The notes: a model not told the origin generated them from the letters alone. A DNA stretch of 64,000 bases from Cupriavidus cauae (GCF_008632125.1 NZ_VWRN01000053.1:372001-436000), one strand, 5' to 3'. Shown: positions 25,178 to 35,036, numbered from the stretch's first letter. Numbers and translations: made by a program.

Positions 25178-25468
25178 TCAGGCGCCGCGGGCCGATGCCG
25201 GCGCGGTCGCGACCTCAAGTTGCGTCAGCCAGTGCAGCGCCGCCTCGCGCGATTCGCCGCACATCTCGGCCGACGGCCGCAGGCCGCCGCAGAAGGCGGG
25301 CCGCTCGGGGCGGCCGAACACCGCGCAGCGCATGTCAGGTAGCAACTGCGCGCACGGCACGCCGGCCGGCTTGCCGTGCGGCATGCCCGGCAGCGGCGAG
25401 GCGATCGACGGCGCGATACAGCAAGCGCCGCAACCGGCACGGCAGGAAACGTCAGACTGGCAGGACAT
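25178..25468 (-). CDS. YkgJ family cysteine cluster protein
   Basis: A 96-aa protein with seven cysteines, including [15 protein letters not shown] at the N-terminus, then [13 protein letters not shown] and FCGGL. This is the pattern of the YkgJ/zinc- or iron-chelating Cx8C family. Function is unknown. It lies upstream of the DUF1439 gene on the same strand. The 170 bp between it and the TetR gene hold divergent promoters not clearly recognisable. Confidence 0.75.
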   Translation of the reverse strand: MSCQSDVSCRAGCGACCIAPSIASPLPGMPHGKPAGVPCAQLLPDMRCAVFGRPERPAFCGGLRPSAEMCGESREAALHWLTQLEVATAPASARGA

Positions 25469-25638
25469 CGCAATGGTTCAGAACGGCTTTGGCGCCATTG
25501 TGCACCACCGCACCGCCATGGCCTGTGTTCCCGCCCACATCCGGGCGGCGCGCTTGACCGCTCCGGAGGCGCACACTACATTACTGACCCATCGGTTATT
25601 TATTTCGCCGCCCGTCCTGGCCCGGCGCTCCCCCTGCA

Positions 25639-26670
25639 GTGAATCCACCCCAAGTCCCACGCCTCGATGCCCGCGTTGGCGCCAACGAAGGTGCGAACGA
25701 CGGTGCCAACGACGGCGCCCCCGAAGCGCGACGCTGGTCGCGCCGCAAGTCCGCCCGCCCGCAGGAGCTGGTGGCGGCCGCGCTCGACCTCTTCGTCGAG
25801 CGCGGCTACGCGGCCACGCGGCTGGAGGACGTCGCCGCGGCGGCCGGCGTGTCGAAGGGCACGGTCTATCTGTACTTCGCCAACAAGAAGGAACTGTTCA
25901 AGACCGTGGTGCGCGAGAACCTGGTGCCGGCGCTGGTGCGCGGCACCGATCTGGTCGACAGCTACGAGGGTTCGACCCCTGAGCTGCTGCGCGAACTGCT
26001 GCGCGGCTGGTGGGGCCTGATCGGCGCGACGCCGGTGGCGGGCCTGACCAAGCTGATCATGGCCGAATCGGCCAACTTCCCCGATATCGCGCGCTTCTAC
26101 CACGAGGAAGTGATGGTGCCCGGCGACGAGCTGTTCGCGCGCGTGCTGGCGCGCGGCGTCGCACGGGGCGAGTTCCGCGCGCTGCCGGCCAATCCGACCA
26201 CCACGCTGATCTGCGCCCCGCTGGTCTTCCTGATGCTGTGGCAGCGTGCGTTCCGCATCGGCTCGGACGTCGACATCGATCCCGAGGCGTTTCTCGACAA
26301 CCTGCTGCAGGTGCTGCTGTTCGGCCTGACCGCCGGGGCCGCGCGCGATACCCCGCTGCCGCCGCAGGCCGGCCCCTACGTCTGGGAACAGATCCGCGAC
26401 GAGATGCAGCAGCAAGCCCGCTTGCAGGGCGACGCGCCCGCCGACGGCACGACGCCCATCACGGTACATGGCGCCGGACGTACCGCCGGTCACAGCACCG
26501 TACGAAGCAAAGTCAGCACCAAAGCCGGCACCAAAGCCAGCGCCAAGGTACGCACCCACCCCCGGCCCACCGCACGCGCAAACGGCCGCCCTGCTCCGGC
26601 GGCCACTCCCGAACCGAAACCGAAGCGCCGCCGCACCGGCCGCGCCCCTGACGATGAAGATCTCGCGTAA
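25639..26670 (+). CDS. TetR family repressor with long basic tail
   Basis: A 343-aa TetR/AcrR regulator, well over the usual 190-220 aa. The HTH is at about 35-80 (LEDVAAAAGVSKGTVYLYFA). Residues 14-29 are three to four copies of a GANDG unit encoded by 12-bp repeats. After the ligand domain (ends about 235) comes a roughly 100-residue Lys/Ala/Thr/Pro-rich tail like histone H1. It starts at GTG 25639 with no clear ribosome-binding site. Its end overlaps the efflux MFP gene by 17 nt, so it is cotranscribed with the pump it presumably represses. Confidence 0.82.
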   Translation: MNPPQVPRLDARVGANEGANDGANDGAPEARRWSRRKSARPQELVAAALDLFVERGYAATRLEDVAAAAGVSKGTVYLYFANKKELFKTVVRENLVPALVRGTDLVDSYEGSTPELLRELLRGWWGLIGATPVAGLTKLIMAESANFPDIARFYHEEVMVPGDELFARVLARGVARGEFRALPANPTTTLICAPLVFLMLWQRAFRIGSDVDIDPEAFLDNLLQVLLFGLTAGAARDTPLPPQAGPYVWEQIRDEMQQQARLQGDAPADGTTPITVHGAGRTAGHSTVRSKVSTKAGTKASAKVRTHPRPTARANGRPAPAATPEPKPKRRRTGRAPDDEDLA

Positions 26671-27775
26671 CAAGCTGCTGCTCGTGGTGCTGGCCCTGGC
26701 CGTACTGGCCGGCGCCGGCGCGATGGTGCGCAAGGCCAGCGGCAGCAAGCAGCCCGCCACGGTGGCCGCTGCCCCGGCGGCCAACGTCATCGAGCTGCTG
26801 CAGACCGATGTGGTCGCCGCCGCGGCGCACGACCTGCGCGTGACCCTGCCCTTGTCCGGCAGCCTGCGCGCGCTGAACCAGGCCGCCGTCAAGGCCAAGG
26901 TTTCGGGCGAGGTGCCCGACGTGCTGGTGCGCGAGGGCGAACCGGTGCGCGCCGGCCAGGTGATCGTGCGCATCGATCCGACCGAATACCAGGCCAAGGT
27001 CACGCAGGCCCGCGGGCAGATGCTGGCGCAGCGCGGCCAGTACGAGAACGCGCGCCAGACCTGGGAGCGCAATCGCGACCTGGTGGGCCGCGGCTTCATC
27101 TCGAAGACCGCCTTCGACAAGTTCCAGTCCGAGCTCGACGTGGCCAAGGCCAACCTCGATGCGGCCGAGGGCGGGCTGGCGGTCGCGCAGAAGGCGCTGG
27201 CCGACACCGTGGTCAAGTCGCCGCTGGACGGCATGGTCGCTGTGCGCTCGGTGCAGCCCGGCGAGAAGGTTTCACCCGACACCGCGCTGCTGGAGGTGGT
27301 GGACCTGCGCATCCTCGAGCTGGAGGCGCCGGTGCCGATGGCCGATGTCGGCCGCGTGGCGATCGGCCAGCCGGTGCAGCTCGACGTCGAGGGCGCGGGC
27401 CGCTTCGAGGGCAAGCTGGTGCGGATCAATCCGGCCGTCACGCAAGGCACGCGCAGCATCATGGTCTATGTCCGCGTCGACAACCCCGAGCACCGGCTGC
27501 GCGCCGGCATGTTCGCGCAAGGCGGACTGGTACTGGGACAGCGCGCCGGCGTGGTGTCGGTGCCGATCACCGCGGTGCGCACCGAAGGCGAGCGCGCCTT
27601 CGTCTATGTGATCGAGAACGGCATGCTGGCCGAGCGGCCGGTGGAGCTCGGCATTCGCGACGACAGCGCCGGGCTCGTCGAGATCGCCGGGGGCCTTGCC
27701 AGCGGCGCGCAGGTCGTGCGCAGCAATCTCGGCACCTTGCGGGTCGGCAGTCAGGTTCGCCTGGTCAAGGCCTGA
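26654..27775 (+). CDS. RND efflux periplasmic adaptor (MFP)
   Basis: A 373-aa membrane-fusion protein. An N-terminal signal or anchor (KLLLVVLALAVLAGAGAMV), then the biotinyl-lipoyl half-motif, an alpha-hairpin (about 115-185), the second lipoyl half (VVKSPLDGMVAVRSVQPGEK), beta-barrel and membrane-proximal domains. It connects the RND pump to TolC. The ATG is inside the end of tetR, and the pump gene begins 18 bp downstream. Confidence 0.9.
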   Translation: MKISRNKLLLVVLALAVLAGAGAMVRKASGSKQPATVAAAPAANVIELLQTDVVAAAAHDLRVTLPLSGSLRALNQAAVKAKVSGEVPDVLVREGEPVRAGQVIVRIDPTEYQAKVTQARGQMLAQRGQYENARQTWERNRDLVGRGFISKTAFDKFQSELDVAKANLDAAEGGLAVAQKALADTVVKSPLDGMVAVRSVQPGEKVSPDTALLEVVDLRILELEAPVPMADVGRVAIGQPVQLDVEGAGRFEGKLVRINPAVTQGTRSIMVYVRVDNPEHRLRAGMFAQGGLVLGQRAGVVSVPITAVRTEGERAFVYVIENGMLAERPVELGIRDDSAGLVEIAGGLASGAQVVRSNLGTLRVGSQVRLVKA

Positions 27776-27793
27776 ACGAGCGGAGCGCCCGAT

Positions 27794-30700
27794 ATGTGGT
27801 TCACGCGTCTGTCGATCCGCAACCCGGTGATGGCCACCATGATGATGATGGCCTTCATCGTGATCGGGCTGTTCTCGTACCAGCGGCTGCCGGTCGACCA
27901 GTTTCCCGACATCACGTTCCCCATCGTCGTGGTGCAGACCGAGTACCCGGGCGCGCCGCCCGAGTCGGTCGAGTCCGATGTCACGCGCAAGGTCGAGGAG
28001 ATCGTCAATACGATCTCCGGCATCGACGAGATCTTCTCGCACTCGTACCAGGGCACCTCGGTGGTCGTGATCAAGTTCGACCTGAGCGTCGACGTGGCCC
28101 AGGCCGCGCAGGACGTGCGCGACAAGATCGCGCTGATCCGGCCGCAATTCCGCGACGAGGTCGAGGAACCGCGCGTGCTGCGCTACGACCCCTCCGACGC
28201 GCCGATCTTCCATCTGTCGGTATCGAACGCCCCCGGCTCCGCGCGCAGCCAGCGCGAGCTGACCACCATCGCCGACCAGATCGTGCGCAAGCGGCTGGAG
28301 ACGGTGCGCGGCGTCGGCGCGATCAGCATCGTCGGCGGCACCAAGCGCGAGATCGAGATCCGCATCCGGCCGGCCCAGCTCGAGGCGCTGGGCATCGGCG
28401 TCGACCAGGTGATGACCGCGATCCGCAACGAGAACCAGGAACTGCCGGCGGGCGAGCTGCGTTCCTCGGCGACCGAGACCGTGGTGCAGATCAAGGGCCG
28501 CGTGGTCGATCCGGCCGCCTTCAGGCAGATCATCGTCGCGCGGCGCGGCAATCAGCCGGTCACGCTCGAGCAGGTGGCCGAGGTGCGCGACGGCGAGCAG
28601 GAGCAGGAGAGCCTGGCCCTGCTCGGCGGCAAGCGCGCGCTGTTCCTGTCGGTGGTCAAGGCGCAGGGGCAGAACACCGTCGATACGGTGGACGGCCTGG
28701 TCCGCATGACCGACGAGGTGCGCAAGCTGGTGCCGGCCGGCGTGCAGCTGACCGTGATCAACGACAGCGCGCGCGGCATCCGGCGCAGCGTCGACGAGGT
28801 CCGCTCGACGCTGCTCGAAGGCGCCTTCCTGACGGTGGCGATCGTCTTCCTGTTCCTCGGCTCGTGGCGCAGCACGGTGATCACCGGCCTGACGCTGCCG
28901 ATCGCGCTGATCGGCACCTTCGGCGTGATGTACCTGTTCGGCTTCACGCTGAACGTGATCACGCTGATGGCGCTGTCGCTGTGCGTCGGCCTGCTGATCG
29001 ACGACGCGATCGTCGTGCGCGAGAACATCGTGCGGCACAACCTGATGGGCAAGAACCACCGCGCCGCAGCGCTGGATGGCACCGAGGAAATCGGTCTGGC
29101 GGTGCTGGCGACGACCTTCTCGATCGTCGCGGTGTTCCTGCCGGTCGGCTTCATGGGCGGCATCATCGGGCGCTTCTTCCATCAGTTCGGCATCACCGTG
29201 GTGGCCGCGGTGATGATCTCGATGTTCGTGTCGTTCACGCTGGACCCGATGCTGTCGTCGGTCTGGCACGATCCCGACCTGCACGGCACCGGCAACAAGC
29301 GCAGCTGGTACGGGCGCAGCATCGGCCGGCTGCTGGACTGGTTCTCGGCGCGGATGGACGCGCTCGGCCACGGCTATGGCGCGATGCTCGGCTGGGCGCT
29401 GAAACACCGGCTGGCCACCGCGCTGATCGCCGTGGTGACCTTCTTCGGCAGCTTCGCGCTGGTGCCGCTGATCGGCACCGAGTTCGTGCCCAACGCGGAC
29501 CTGGGCGAGACGCAGATCGGCTTCACCACGCCGGTCGGCACGGCGCTCGAGGTCACCGAGGCCAAGGTGCGGCAGGTCGAGGCCGCGCTGCGCGAATTCC
29601 CGGAAGTGGCCTACACCTACGCCACCATCAACGCCGGCAATACCTCGGGCCGCAACAACGCGCTGGTGTCGGTGCGGCTGGTCGACCGCAAGCAGCGCGA
29701 GCGGACCACCACGCAGCTCAATCCGCTGATCCGCGAGCGGATGAACCGCATCGCCGGCATCACGCTGACGATGGTCGGCATGCCCGATGGCGCCGGCGGG
29801 CAGAAGGCGATCCAGGTCTCGCTGCAGGGCGACGACCTGGGCGAGCTGAAGCGGCTGTCGGAGGAAGCGTCGCGCCGGATGCGGGCGATTCCGGGCCTGG
29901 TCGATCTGGATTCGAGCATGAAGGACGATCGCCCGACGGTGGAAGTGCGCATCCGCCGCGAGCTCGCCTCGGACCTGGGCATCGGCATCACGCAGATCGG
30001 CAACGCGCTGCGGCCGCTGCTGGCGGGCGACGCCATCAGCAGCTGGCGCGCGCCGGACGACGAGAACTACGACGTGCGCGTGCGGCTGCCGAAGGACGCG
30101 CGCACCGGCATGGCGGACCTGTCGGCGCTGATGATCGCCAGCACGCAGACCAACCCCGACGGTTCGCCCCGGATGGTGCCGCTGCGCCAGATCGCCGAGC
30201 TGGTGCCCACCACCGGCGCCAACCAGATCAGCCGCCGCGACCTGAACCGCGAGGTCGAGCTGACCGCCAATACCGCGGGCCGCTCGCAGGGCGAGGTCGC
30301 GCGCGACATCAAGCAGGCGCTCGACGGCATGACGTGGCCGGTCGGCTACAAGTACCGCTTCGGCGGCTCGACCAAGTCGATGAACGAATCGTTCGGCTAT
30401 GCGGTGTCGGCGCTCGCGCTGGCGGTGATCTTCATCTACATGATCCTGGCCTCGCAGTTCGCGAGCTTCTTCCAGCCGATCGCCATCATGACCTCGCTGC
30501 CGCTGACGCTGATCGGCGTGTTCGCGGCGCTGCTGCTGTTCGGCTCGACGCTGAACATGTTCTCGATCATCGGCTTCATCATGCTGATGGGGCTGGTGAC
30601 CAAGAACGCGATCCTGCTGGTCGACTTCGCCAACCAGGCGCGGCGCGGCGAGCACGGCAAGGCCCCGCTGTCGCGCGAGGCCGCGCTGGTCGAAGCGGCG

Positions 30701-31081
30701 CGCGTGCGGCTGCGCCCGATCCTGATGACCACGCTGGCGATGATCTTCGGCATGGTGCCGCTGGCCTTCAGCCTCGGCGAGGGCGCTGAGCAGCGCGCGC
30801 CGATGGGGCAGACCGTGATCGGCGGCATCATTACCTCGTCGATCCTGACGCTGGTGGTGGTGCCGGTGATCTACACCTACCTGGACGATCTTGGCGGCTG
30901 GCTGGCACGGCGCTGGCGGGGCAAGGCCGCGGCGGAGGGGACGCAGGGCGGGGCCGCGGCAGTGGCCCCGGCGGGCCCCCGGCAGGACCACGAGCGAGGC
31001 CACGGTCAAGGCCACGTCCAAGGCCACGAGCCCGCCAACCCCGCCCGGCCTGCCCCCGGCCGGCCGGCGAGCGCGGAATGA
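27794..31081 (+). CDS. RND multidrug efflux permease (HAE-1 family)
   Basis: A 1095-aa inner-membrane proton/drug antiporter. The first TM starts at residue 12, and the two large periplasmic loops and twelve TM helices are in the usual order. The relay Asp pair is in GLLIDDAIVVREN (TM4) and the Lys in GLVTKNAILLVDFANQ (TM10). The last 50 residues are a cytoplasmic Gly/His/Pro-rich tail with GHGQGHVQGH encoded by 12-bp repeats, unlike AcrB. The long open frame on the opposite strand is a high-GC shadow. The partner MFP is upstream; TolC lies three genes downstream. Confidence 0.93.
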   Translation: MWFTRLSIRNPVMATMMMMAFIVIGLFSYQRLPVDQFPDITFPIVVVQTEYPGAPPESVESDVTRKVEEIVNTISGIDEIFSHSYQGTSVVVIKFDLSVDVAQAAQDVRDKIALIRPQFRDEVEEPRVLRYDPSDAPIFHLSVSNAPGSARSQRELTTIADQIVRKRLETVRGVGAISIVGGTKREIEIRIRPAQLEALGIGVDQVMTAIRNENQELPAGELRSSATETVVQIKGRVVDPAAFRQIIVARRGNQPVTLEQVAEVRDGEQEQESLALLGGKRALFLSVVKAQGQNTVDTVDGLVRMTDEVRKLVPAGVQLTVINDSARGIRRSVDEVRSTLLEGAFLTVAIVFLFLGSWRSTVITGLTLPIALIGTFGVMYLFGFTLNVITLMALSLCVGLLIDDAIVVRENIVRHNLMGKNHRAAALDGTEEIGLAVLATTFSIVAVFLPVGFMGGIIGRFFHQFGITVVAAVMISMFVSFTLDPMLSSVWHDPDLHGTGNKRSWYGRSIGRLLDWFSARMDALGHGYGAMLGWALKHRLATALIAVVTFFGSFALVPLIGTEFVPNADLGETQIGFTTPVGTALEVTEAKVRQVEAALREFPEVAYTYATINAGNTSGRNNALVSVRLVDRKQRERTTTQLNPLIRERMNRIAGITLTMVGMPDGAGGQKAIQVSLQGDDLGELKRLSEEASRRMRAIPGLVDLDSSMKDDRPTVEVRIRRELASDLGIGITQIGNALRPLLAGDAISSWRAPDDENYDVRVRLPKDARTGMADLSALMIASTQTNPDGSPRMVPLRQIAELVPTTGANQISRRDLNREVELTANTAGRSQGEVARDIKQALDGMTWPVGYKYRFGGSTKSMNESFGYAVSALALAVIFIYMILASQFASFFQPIAIMTSLPLTLIGVFAALLLFGSTLNMFSIIGFIMLMGLVTKNAILLVDFANQARRGEHGKAPLSREAALVEAARVRLRPILMTTLAMIFGMVPLAFSLGEGAEQRAPMGQTVIGGIITSSILTLVVVPVIYTYLDDLGGWLARRWRGKAAAEGTQGGAAAVAPAGPRQDHERGHGQGHVQGHEPANPARPAPGRPASAE

Positions 31082-31257
31082 CGCGCGGAATGACGGCCCG
31101 ACCTGTCGGCCACAGGCGCCTGGCCCCCCGCTCCGGTCGGATGCCCCGGCGTCACGCCGGGGAGTTAAAATGTCGGGTTTGACGGAATTCCCCGGCCCCT
31201 GGCACCGCGCGGCCGGAACACGAAACAGATAGCGGTTGGCATAGCAAGGAAGGCAAG

Positions 31258-31911
31258 ATGGACCTCGAAAAAGCCCGATTCAACATGATCGAACAGCAGA
31301 TCCGGCCCTGGGACGTGCTGGATCAGGAAATCCTCGACCTGCTGGCCGTGGTCAAGCGCGAGCAGTTCGTGCCCACGGCGTACCAGGCGCTGGCCTTCGT
31401 CGATACGGAAATCCCGCTGCCGGGCGGCCAGAACATGCTGGCCCCGCGCGTCGAGGCCCGCGTGCTGCAGGAGCTGGGCGTGCGCAAGCATGAGAACGTG
31501 CTGGAGATCGGCGCAGGTTCGGGCTACATGGCGGCGCTGCTGGCCCATCGCGCCCGCCACGTGCTGACGGTCGACATCCGCCCCGAGCTGGCCGCGCTGG
31601 CCCGCGACAACCTCGCCAAGGCCGGCATCGTCAATGTCGAGGTCGCCGAGGGCAACGCCGCCGAAGGCTGGCCCGCCGGCGCCCCCTACGACGTGATCTG
31701 CATCTCCGGCTCGCTGCCGGTGGTGCCCGAAGCGATCCTGTCGCAGATCAAGGTCGGCGGCCGCATCGCCGCCTTCGTCGGCACGCTGCCGGTGATGGAG
31801 GCCCAGCTGATCACGCGCGTGTCCGACACCGAATACCAGACCGTCAATCTGTTCGAGACCGCGGTCGCCCCGCTGACCGGCGCCAAGGCGCCGTCGCGCT
31901 TCCAGTTCTGA
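31258..31911 (+). CDS. pcm: Protein-L-isoaspartate O-methyltransferase
   Basis: A 217-aa SAM methyltransferase that repairs isoaspartyl residues in aged proteins. VLEIGAGSGYMAALLA (about 80-95) is the SAM motif, and LPGGQNMLAPRVEARVLQEL upstream is the family substrate-loop region. A strong AAGGAAGG site precedes the ATG. A CCCCGGC/GCCGGGG hairpin (31144-31162) and a TAAAAT box (31166-31171) lie upstream. The rhodanese gene starts 13 bp later. Confidence 0.92.
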   Translation: MDLEKARFNMIEQQIRPWDVLDQEILDLLAVVKREQFVPTAYQALAFVDTEIPLPGGQNMLAPRVEARVLQELGVRKHENVLEIGAGSGYMAALLAHRARHVLTVDIRPELAALARDNLAKAGIVNVEVAEGNAAEGWPAGAPYDVICISGSLPVVPEAILSQIKVGGRIAAFVGTLPVMEAQLITRVSDTEYQTVNLFETAVAPLTGAKAPSRFQF

Positions 31912-31924
31912 GCCGGAAACCACC

Positions 31925-32251
31925 ATGCAGCAGATTACCGCCACCGAGTTGTCCCAATGGCTGGGCGACGCCAGCCGCGCCAAGCCGGTGCTGCTGGACG
32001 TGCGCGAGGACTGGGAAGTCCAGACCTGCGCGCTGCCCGGCATCACGCATATCCCGATGGGACAGATCGTCGCGCGCGCGGCCGAGCTGGACCCGGACGC
32101 CGAGGTCGTCTGCGTCTGCCATCACGGCGGCCGCAGCATGCAGGTGGCCAACTTCCTGGAGCGGCAGCACGGCTTCGGCAAGGTCTACAACCTGAGCGGC
32201 GGCGTGCATGCGTGGGCCGAGCAGGTCGATCCCGCGATGCCGAAATACTGA
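31925..32251 (+). CDS. Rhodanese-domain sulfurtransferase
   Basis: A 108-aa single-domain rhodanese. The active-site loop is CHHGGRS (about 62-68), with Cys as the persulfide carrier. VLLDVREDWEVQTCALPG is the typical N-terminal signature. It lies between pcm and tolC with short gaps (13 and 48 bp), an arrangement common in Burkholderiales; the physiological substrate is unknown. Confidence 0.9.
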   Translation: MQQITATELSQWLGDASRAKPVLLDVREDWEVQTCALPGITHIPMGQIVARAAELDPDAEVVCVCHHGGRSMQVANFLERQHGFGKVYNLSGGVHAWAEQVDPAMPKY

Positions 32252-32299
32252 GCGGACGCTAACCGTCGGCCGCGCCGCGTCCGACAAGCTGGAGACGTC

Positions 32300-33844
32300 A
32301 TGAGGTTTGCGCTGTGTCCCGCGCGGAGTGCCGCGCATGCTGTTGCGTCGAATGTTGCGTCGAATGGTGTGCCGATCGGTGTGTCGGATGCTCTGAGCGA
32401 GGATCGGCGCGGTCGCCTTCCGCACGCGCCTTCGCGCGCCGCCTCCGGCGTGGCGCTGGCGCTGTGCCTGGCCGCCCTGCTGCCGCTTCCGGCCAGCGCG
32501 GCCGACCTGCTGCAGGTCTATCGCGAAGCGCAGTCCAACGACGCCCAGTTCGCCAGCGCGCGCGCCCAGCTTGCCGCCTCGCAGGAACGCCTGCCGCAGG
32601 GCCGTGCCGGCCTGCTGCCCCAGATCAACGGCGTGGCCGGTGTCACCCGCACCAAGATCGACCAGAGCGCGCCGATCGACGCCAACCGCTTCCTGAACAA
32701 CAAGAACTGGGCGCTGCAGCTGACCCAGCCGCTGTTCCGCTGGGATCGCTGGGAAACCTACAAGCAGGGCGAACTGGCCGCGCTGGCGGGGGAAGTCACC
32801 TTCAGCCAGGCGCAGCTGGACCTGATCACGCGCACTGCGCAGGCATATTTCGACGTGCTGGCGGCGCAGGACAACCTGTATCTGGCCGGCGCGCAGAAGC
32901 GCGCGATCGCCGAGCAGCTCGAACAGGCCAAGCGCAATTTCGAGGTCGGCACCGCCACCATCACCGATACCAACGACGCGCAGGCCCGCTACGACCTCGC
33001 GGTCTCGACCGAGATCGCCGCGCAGAACGAGCTCGAAGTCCGGCGCGCGACGCTGCAGCAGATCACCGGCAGGCCGGTCGACGAACTGATGGGGCTGCGC
33101 CCCGCCGCCGATATCCCGGGTCCGCAGCCGGCCGACGTCAACCTCTGGGCCCAGCAGGCCGAACAGACCAACCCGCAGGTCAGCCTCGCCCGCTACAACC
33201 TGGAAACGGCGCAGCGCGAATACAACAAGGCGCGCGCCGGCCACCTGCCGTCGGTCGACCTGGTCGCCTCCTACGGCTATCAGGACTCGTCGGGCCTGAT
33301 CCAGCAGCAGGTCAACGTCGCCAGCCGCTACAACAGTGCGCAGATCGGCGTGCAGCTGACCATTCCGATCTACGCCGGGGGCCAGATCCAGTCCCGTGCG
33401 CGCGAAACGCTGGCGCTGGCCGACCGCGCCGCCAGCGATCTCGAATTCGCGCGCCGCACCGCCGCGCAGAACGCGCGGCAGACCTTCTCCGGCGTCTCCA
33501 ACGGGCTGGCCCAGGTGCGCGCGCTGGAGGCGGCCGAACGCTCGGCGCAGACCGCGGTCGAGTCGAACCGGCTCGGCTACGAGGTGGGCGTACGCATCAA
33601 CATCGACGTGCTGAACGCCGAGGCGCAGCTGTTCTCGACCCGCCGCGATCTCGCCCGCGCCCGCTACGACACCATCATGAACGGCCTGCGCCTGAAGGCC
33701 GCCACCGGCTCTCTCAGCGAAGACGACCTGGTGCAGATCAATACGCTGCTGACGCTGCCGCCGGGCTCGATGTACAAGCTGCCCGAGCCGCCGAAGGCCG
33801 CCGCGCCGGGCGCGAAGCCGGCGCGGACGGCAAAGCGCGGCTAG
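32300..33844 (+). CDS. TolC family outer-membrane channel
   Basis: A 514-aa outer-membrane efflux protein. A roughly 50-residue N-terminal extension precedes a hydrophobic signal (about 50-72: GVALALCLAALLPLPASAAD). The mature part has two OEP repeats with long coiled-coil helices, ending in a Pro/Ala tail. The extension contains VASNVASN from a 12-bp tandem repeat (32342-32365). If translation starts nearer the signal, the repeat would lie in the leader. It is the probable third component of the RND pump upstream. Confidence 0.9.
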   Translation: MRFALCPARSAAHAVASNVASNGVPIGVSDALSEDRRGRLPHAPSRAASGVALALCLAALLPLPASAADLLQVYREAQSNDAQFASARAQLAASQERLPQGRAGLLPQINGVAGVTRTKIDQSAPIDANRFLNNKNWALQLTQPLFRWDRWETYKQGELAALAGEVTFSQAQLDLITRTAQAYFDVLAAQDNLYLAGAQKRAIAEQLEQAKRNFEVGTATITDTNDAQARYDLAVSTEIAAQNELEVRRATLQQITGRPVDELMGLRPAADIPGPQPADVNLWAQQAEQTNPQVSLARYNLETAQREYNKARAGHLPSVDLVASYGYQDSSGLIQQQVNVASRYNSAQIGVQLTIPIYAGGQIQSRARETLALADRAASDLEFARRTAAQNARQTFSGVSNGLAQVRALEAAERSAQTAVESNRLGYEVGVRINIDVLNAEAQLFSTRRDLARARYDTIMNGLRLKAATGSLSEDDLVQINTLLTLPPGSMYKLPEPPKAAAPGAKPARTAKRG

Positions 33845-33919
33845 CGCAAATCGATCCACGGCCATCGGTGCAATGCCGATGGCCGAATTCCTTCCGTTCG
33901 CGCCGCATCGGCAAAGGGG

Positions 33920-33992
33920 CGATCCCCTCCCTCTCGCGATTCAATCCGCCATGGGCGTGCGCGCCGCCGGGGAGAGGGGGTTCTCCCCATCG
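33920..33992. terminator. Probable convergent terminator after tolC
   Basis: CCCTCTC (about 33928-33934) can pair with GAGAGGG (about 33974-33980) around a long loop in the 165-bp gap between two convergent genes. No T run is present. Confidence 0.35.
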
Positions 33993-34009
33993 GTAAATCC
34001 TGCTTGCCT

Positions 34010-34885
34010 TCAATTCACCCGCGTACGCCGCTGTACCTCCAGCAGCTCCCAGCGGATCGCGGACGCATCGGCCGGGGGATTGGGCACGCGGTACTCGCGC
34101 ACGCGCAGCGTGTAGGCGATGCCGGGCTCGAAATCGAGCCCTTCGATCGGCCCGTACCACAGCTGCCAGGGGGCGTTGGGATCGTCGCGGACGCGATAGC
34201 AGGTCTGCTTGCCGACCCCGGTGCATTCGACGCGCTGCGAATCCACATAGACGGTCTTCTCGACGCCCGACGCGGCGGCCTGGCCTTGGCCCTGGCCCGT
34301 TTGCCCTGGCTGGCCTTGCTGGCCCTGCCCTTGCTGCCCATCGAGCCGATCGCCGCGGCGGCCCACGCCCTCGCGTTCGACGAAATGCAGCAGATCGCCA
34401 TCGGCGGTCTTCCAGATGATCTGGCGGCCCGTGGAGCCTGCCGACGGCTGCGTGCCGACCGTCGTAAACGGCGACTGCATCGCATTCAGCAGGCTGTTCT
34501 CCACCTCCATCAACGGCGGCGGACAGGCGCGGCGCGTGCTGGCGACGCGATCGAAGCGCATGCCGCTGTCGGTCTTGCCATAGCTGCCCGTCATGCGATT
34601 GCAGCCGGTGTTGCCGGTGACCGTGCCCTGCGCCGCGTCGATGCCGGCGTTGAACTCGAACAGCACCGGCTCGCCGTTATCGCCATGCGGGATCTGTTTC
34701 AGCGAGCCGTCCGGCATCTGCCAGCGCACCAGCTCCCAGCGGCTGGGGCCGCCGGGCCGGGTCTCGCTCAGGGTCGGCGTCGCCGACGGCGAATCGGGGG
34801 CCGGCGCGGTGACGCAGCCGGACATCGCGGCACCAAGCAGCGCTGCGGCCGCGGCTGCGGTACCCATGCGGAAGGACAGGGACAT
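34010..34885 (-). CDS. META / DUF4377 domain lipoprotein
   Basis: A 291-aa protein. A lipobox at LGAAMSGC (Cys about 24) marks a lipoprotein. Residues about 45-155 are a META/HslJ-like domain (GTVTGNTGCNRMTGSYG). A Gln/Gly linker (QGQGQQGQPGQTGQGQGQ, about 182-205) follows, then a DUF4377 domain (about 210-285, YVDSQRVECTGVGKQTCYRV). These domains occur together in envelope stress proteins, but the role is not known. It converges with tolC. Confidence 0.82.
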   Translation of the reverse strand: MSLSFRMGTAAAAAALLGAAMSGCVTAPAPDSPSATPTLSETRPGGPSRWELVRWQMPDGSLKQIPHGDNGEPVLFEFNAGIDAAQGTVTGNTGCNRMTGSYGKTDSGMRFDRVASTRRACPPPLMEVENSLLNAMQSPFTTVGTQPSAGSTGRQIIWKTADGDLLHFVEREGVGRRGDRLDGQQGQGQQGQPGQTGQGQGQAAASGVEKTVYVDSQRVECTGVGKQTCYRVRDDPNAPWQLWYGPIEGLDFEPGIAYTLRVREYRVPNPPADASAIRWELLEVQRRTRVN

Positions 34886-35036
34886 CGGTTCGCTCCTCGA
34901 GTTGGCGGGATGCATCGACGACGATGATGCGTCCCGAAGCAAAGAGAGTGCCGGACGCACCCACAAGGTGACGCCACGGAGGACGCCACAGGGGGACGCC
35001 CGGCAAGTGTACGCAATCGATTTGACGCAGCCGGGA

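Noticed and set aside
25600-27462. A 620-codon minus-strand frame over the TetR and MFP genes
   Set aside because: Low-complexity Ser/Arg/Ala content and full overlap with two well-supported genes.
27272-31027. A 1251-codon open frame on the strand opposite the RND pump
   Set aside because: Its composition (His/Arg/Asp-rich without domains) is that of a high-GC antisense shadow, and the plus strand carries all RND signatures.
31844-33865. A 673-codon minus-strand frame over tolC
   Set aside because: Shadow of the TolC and rhodanese genes; no start signal.
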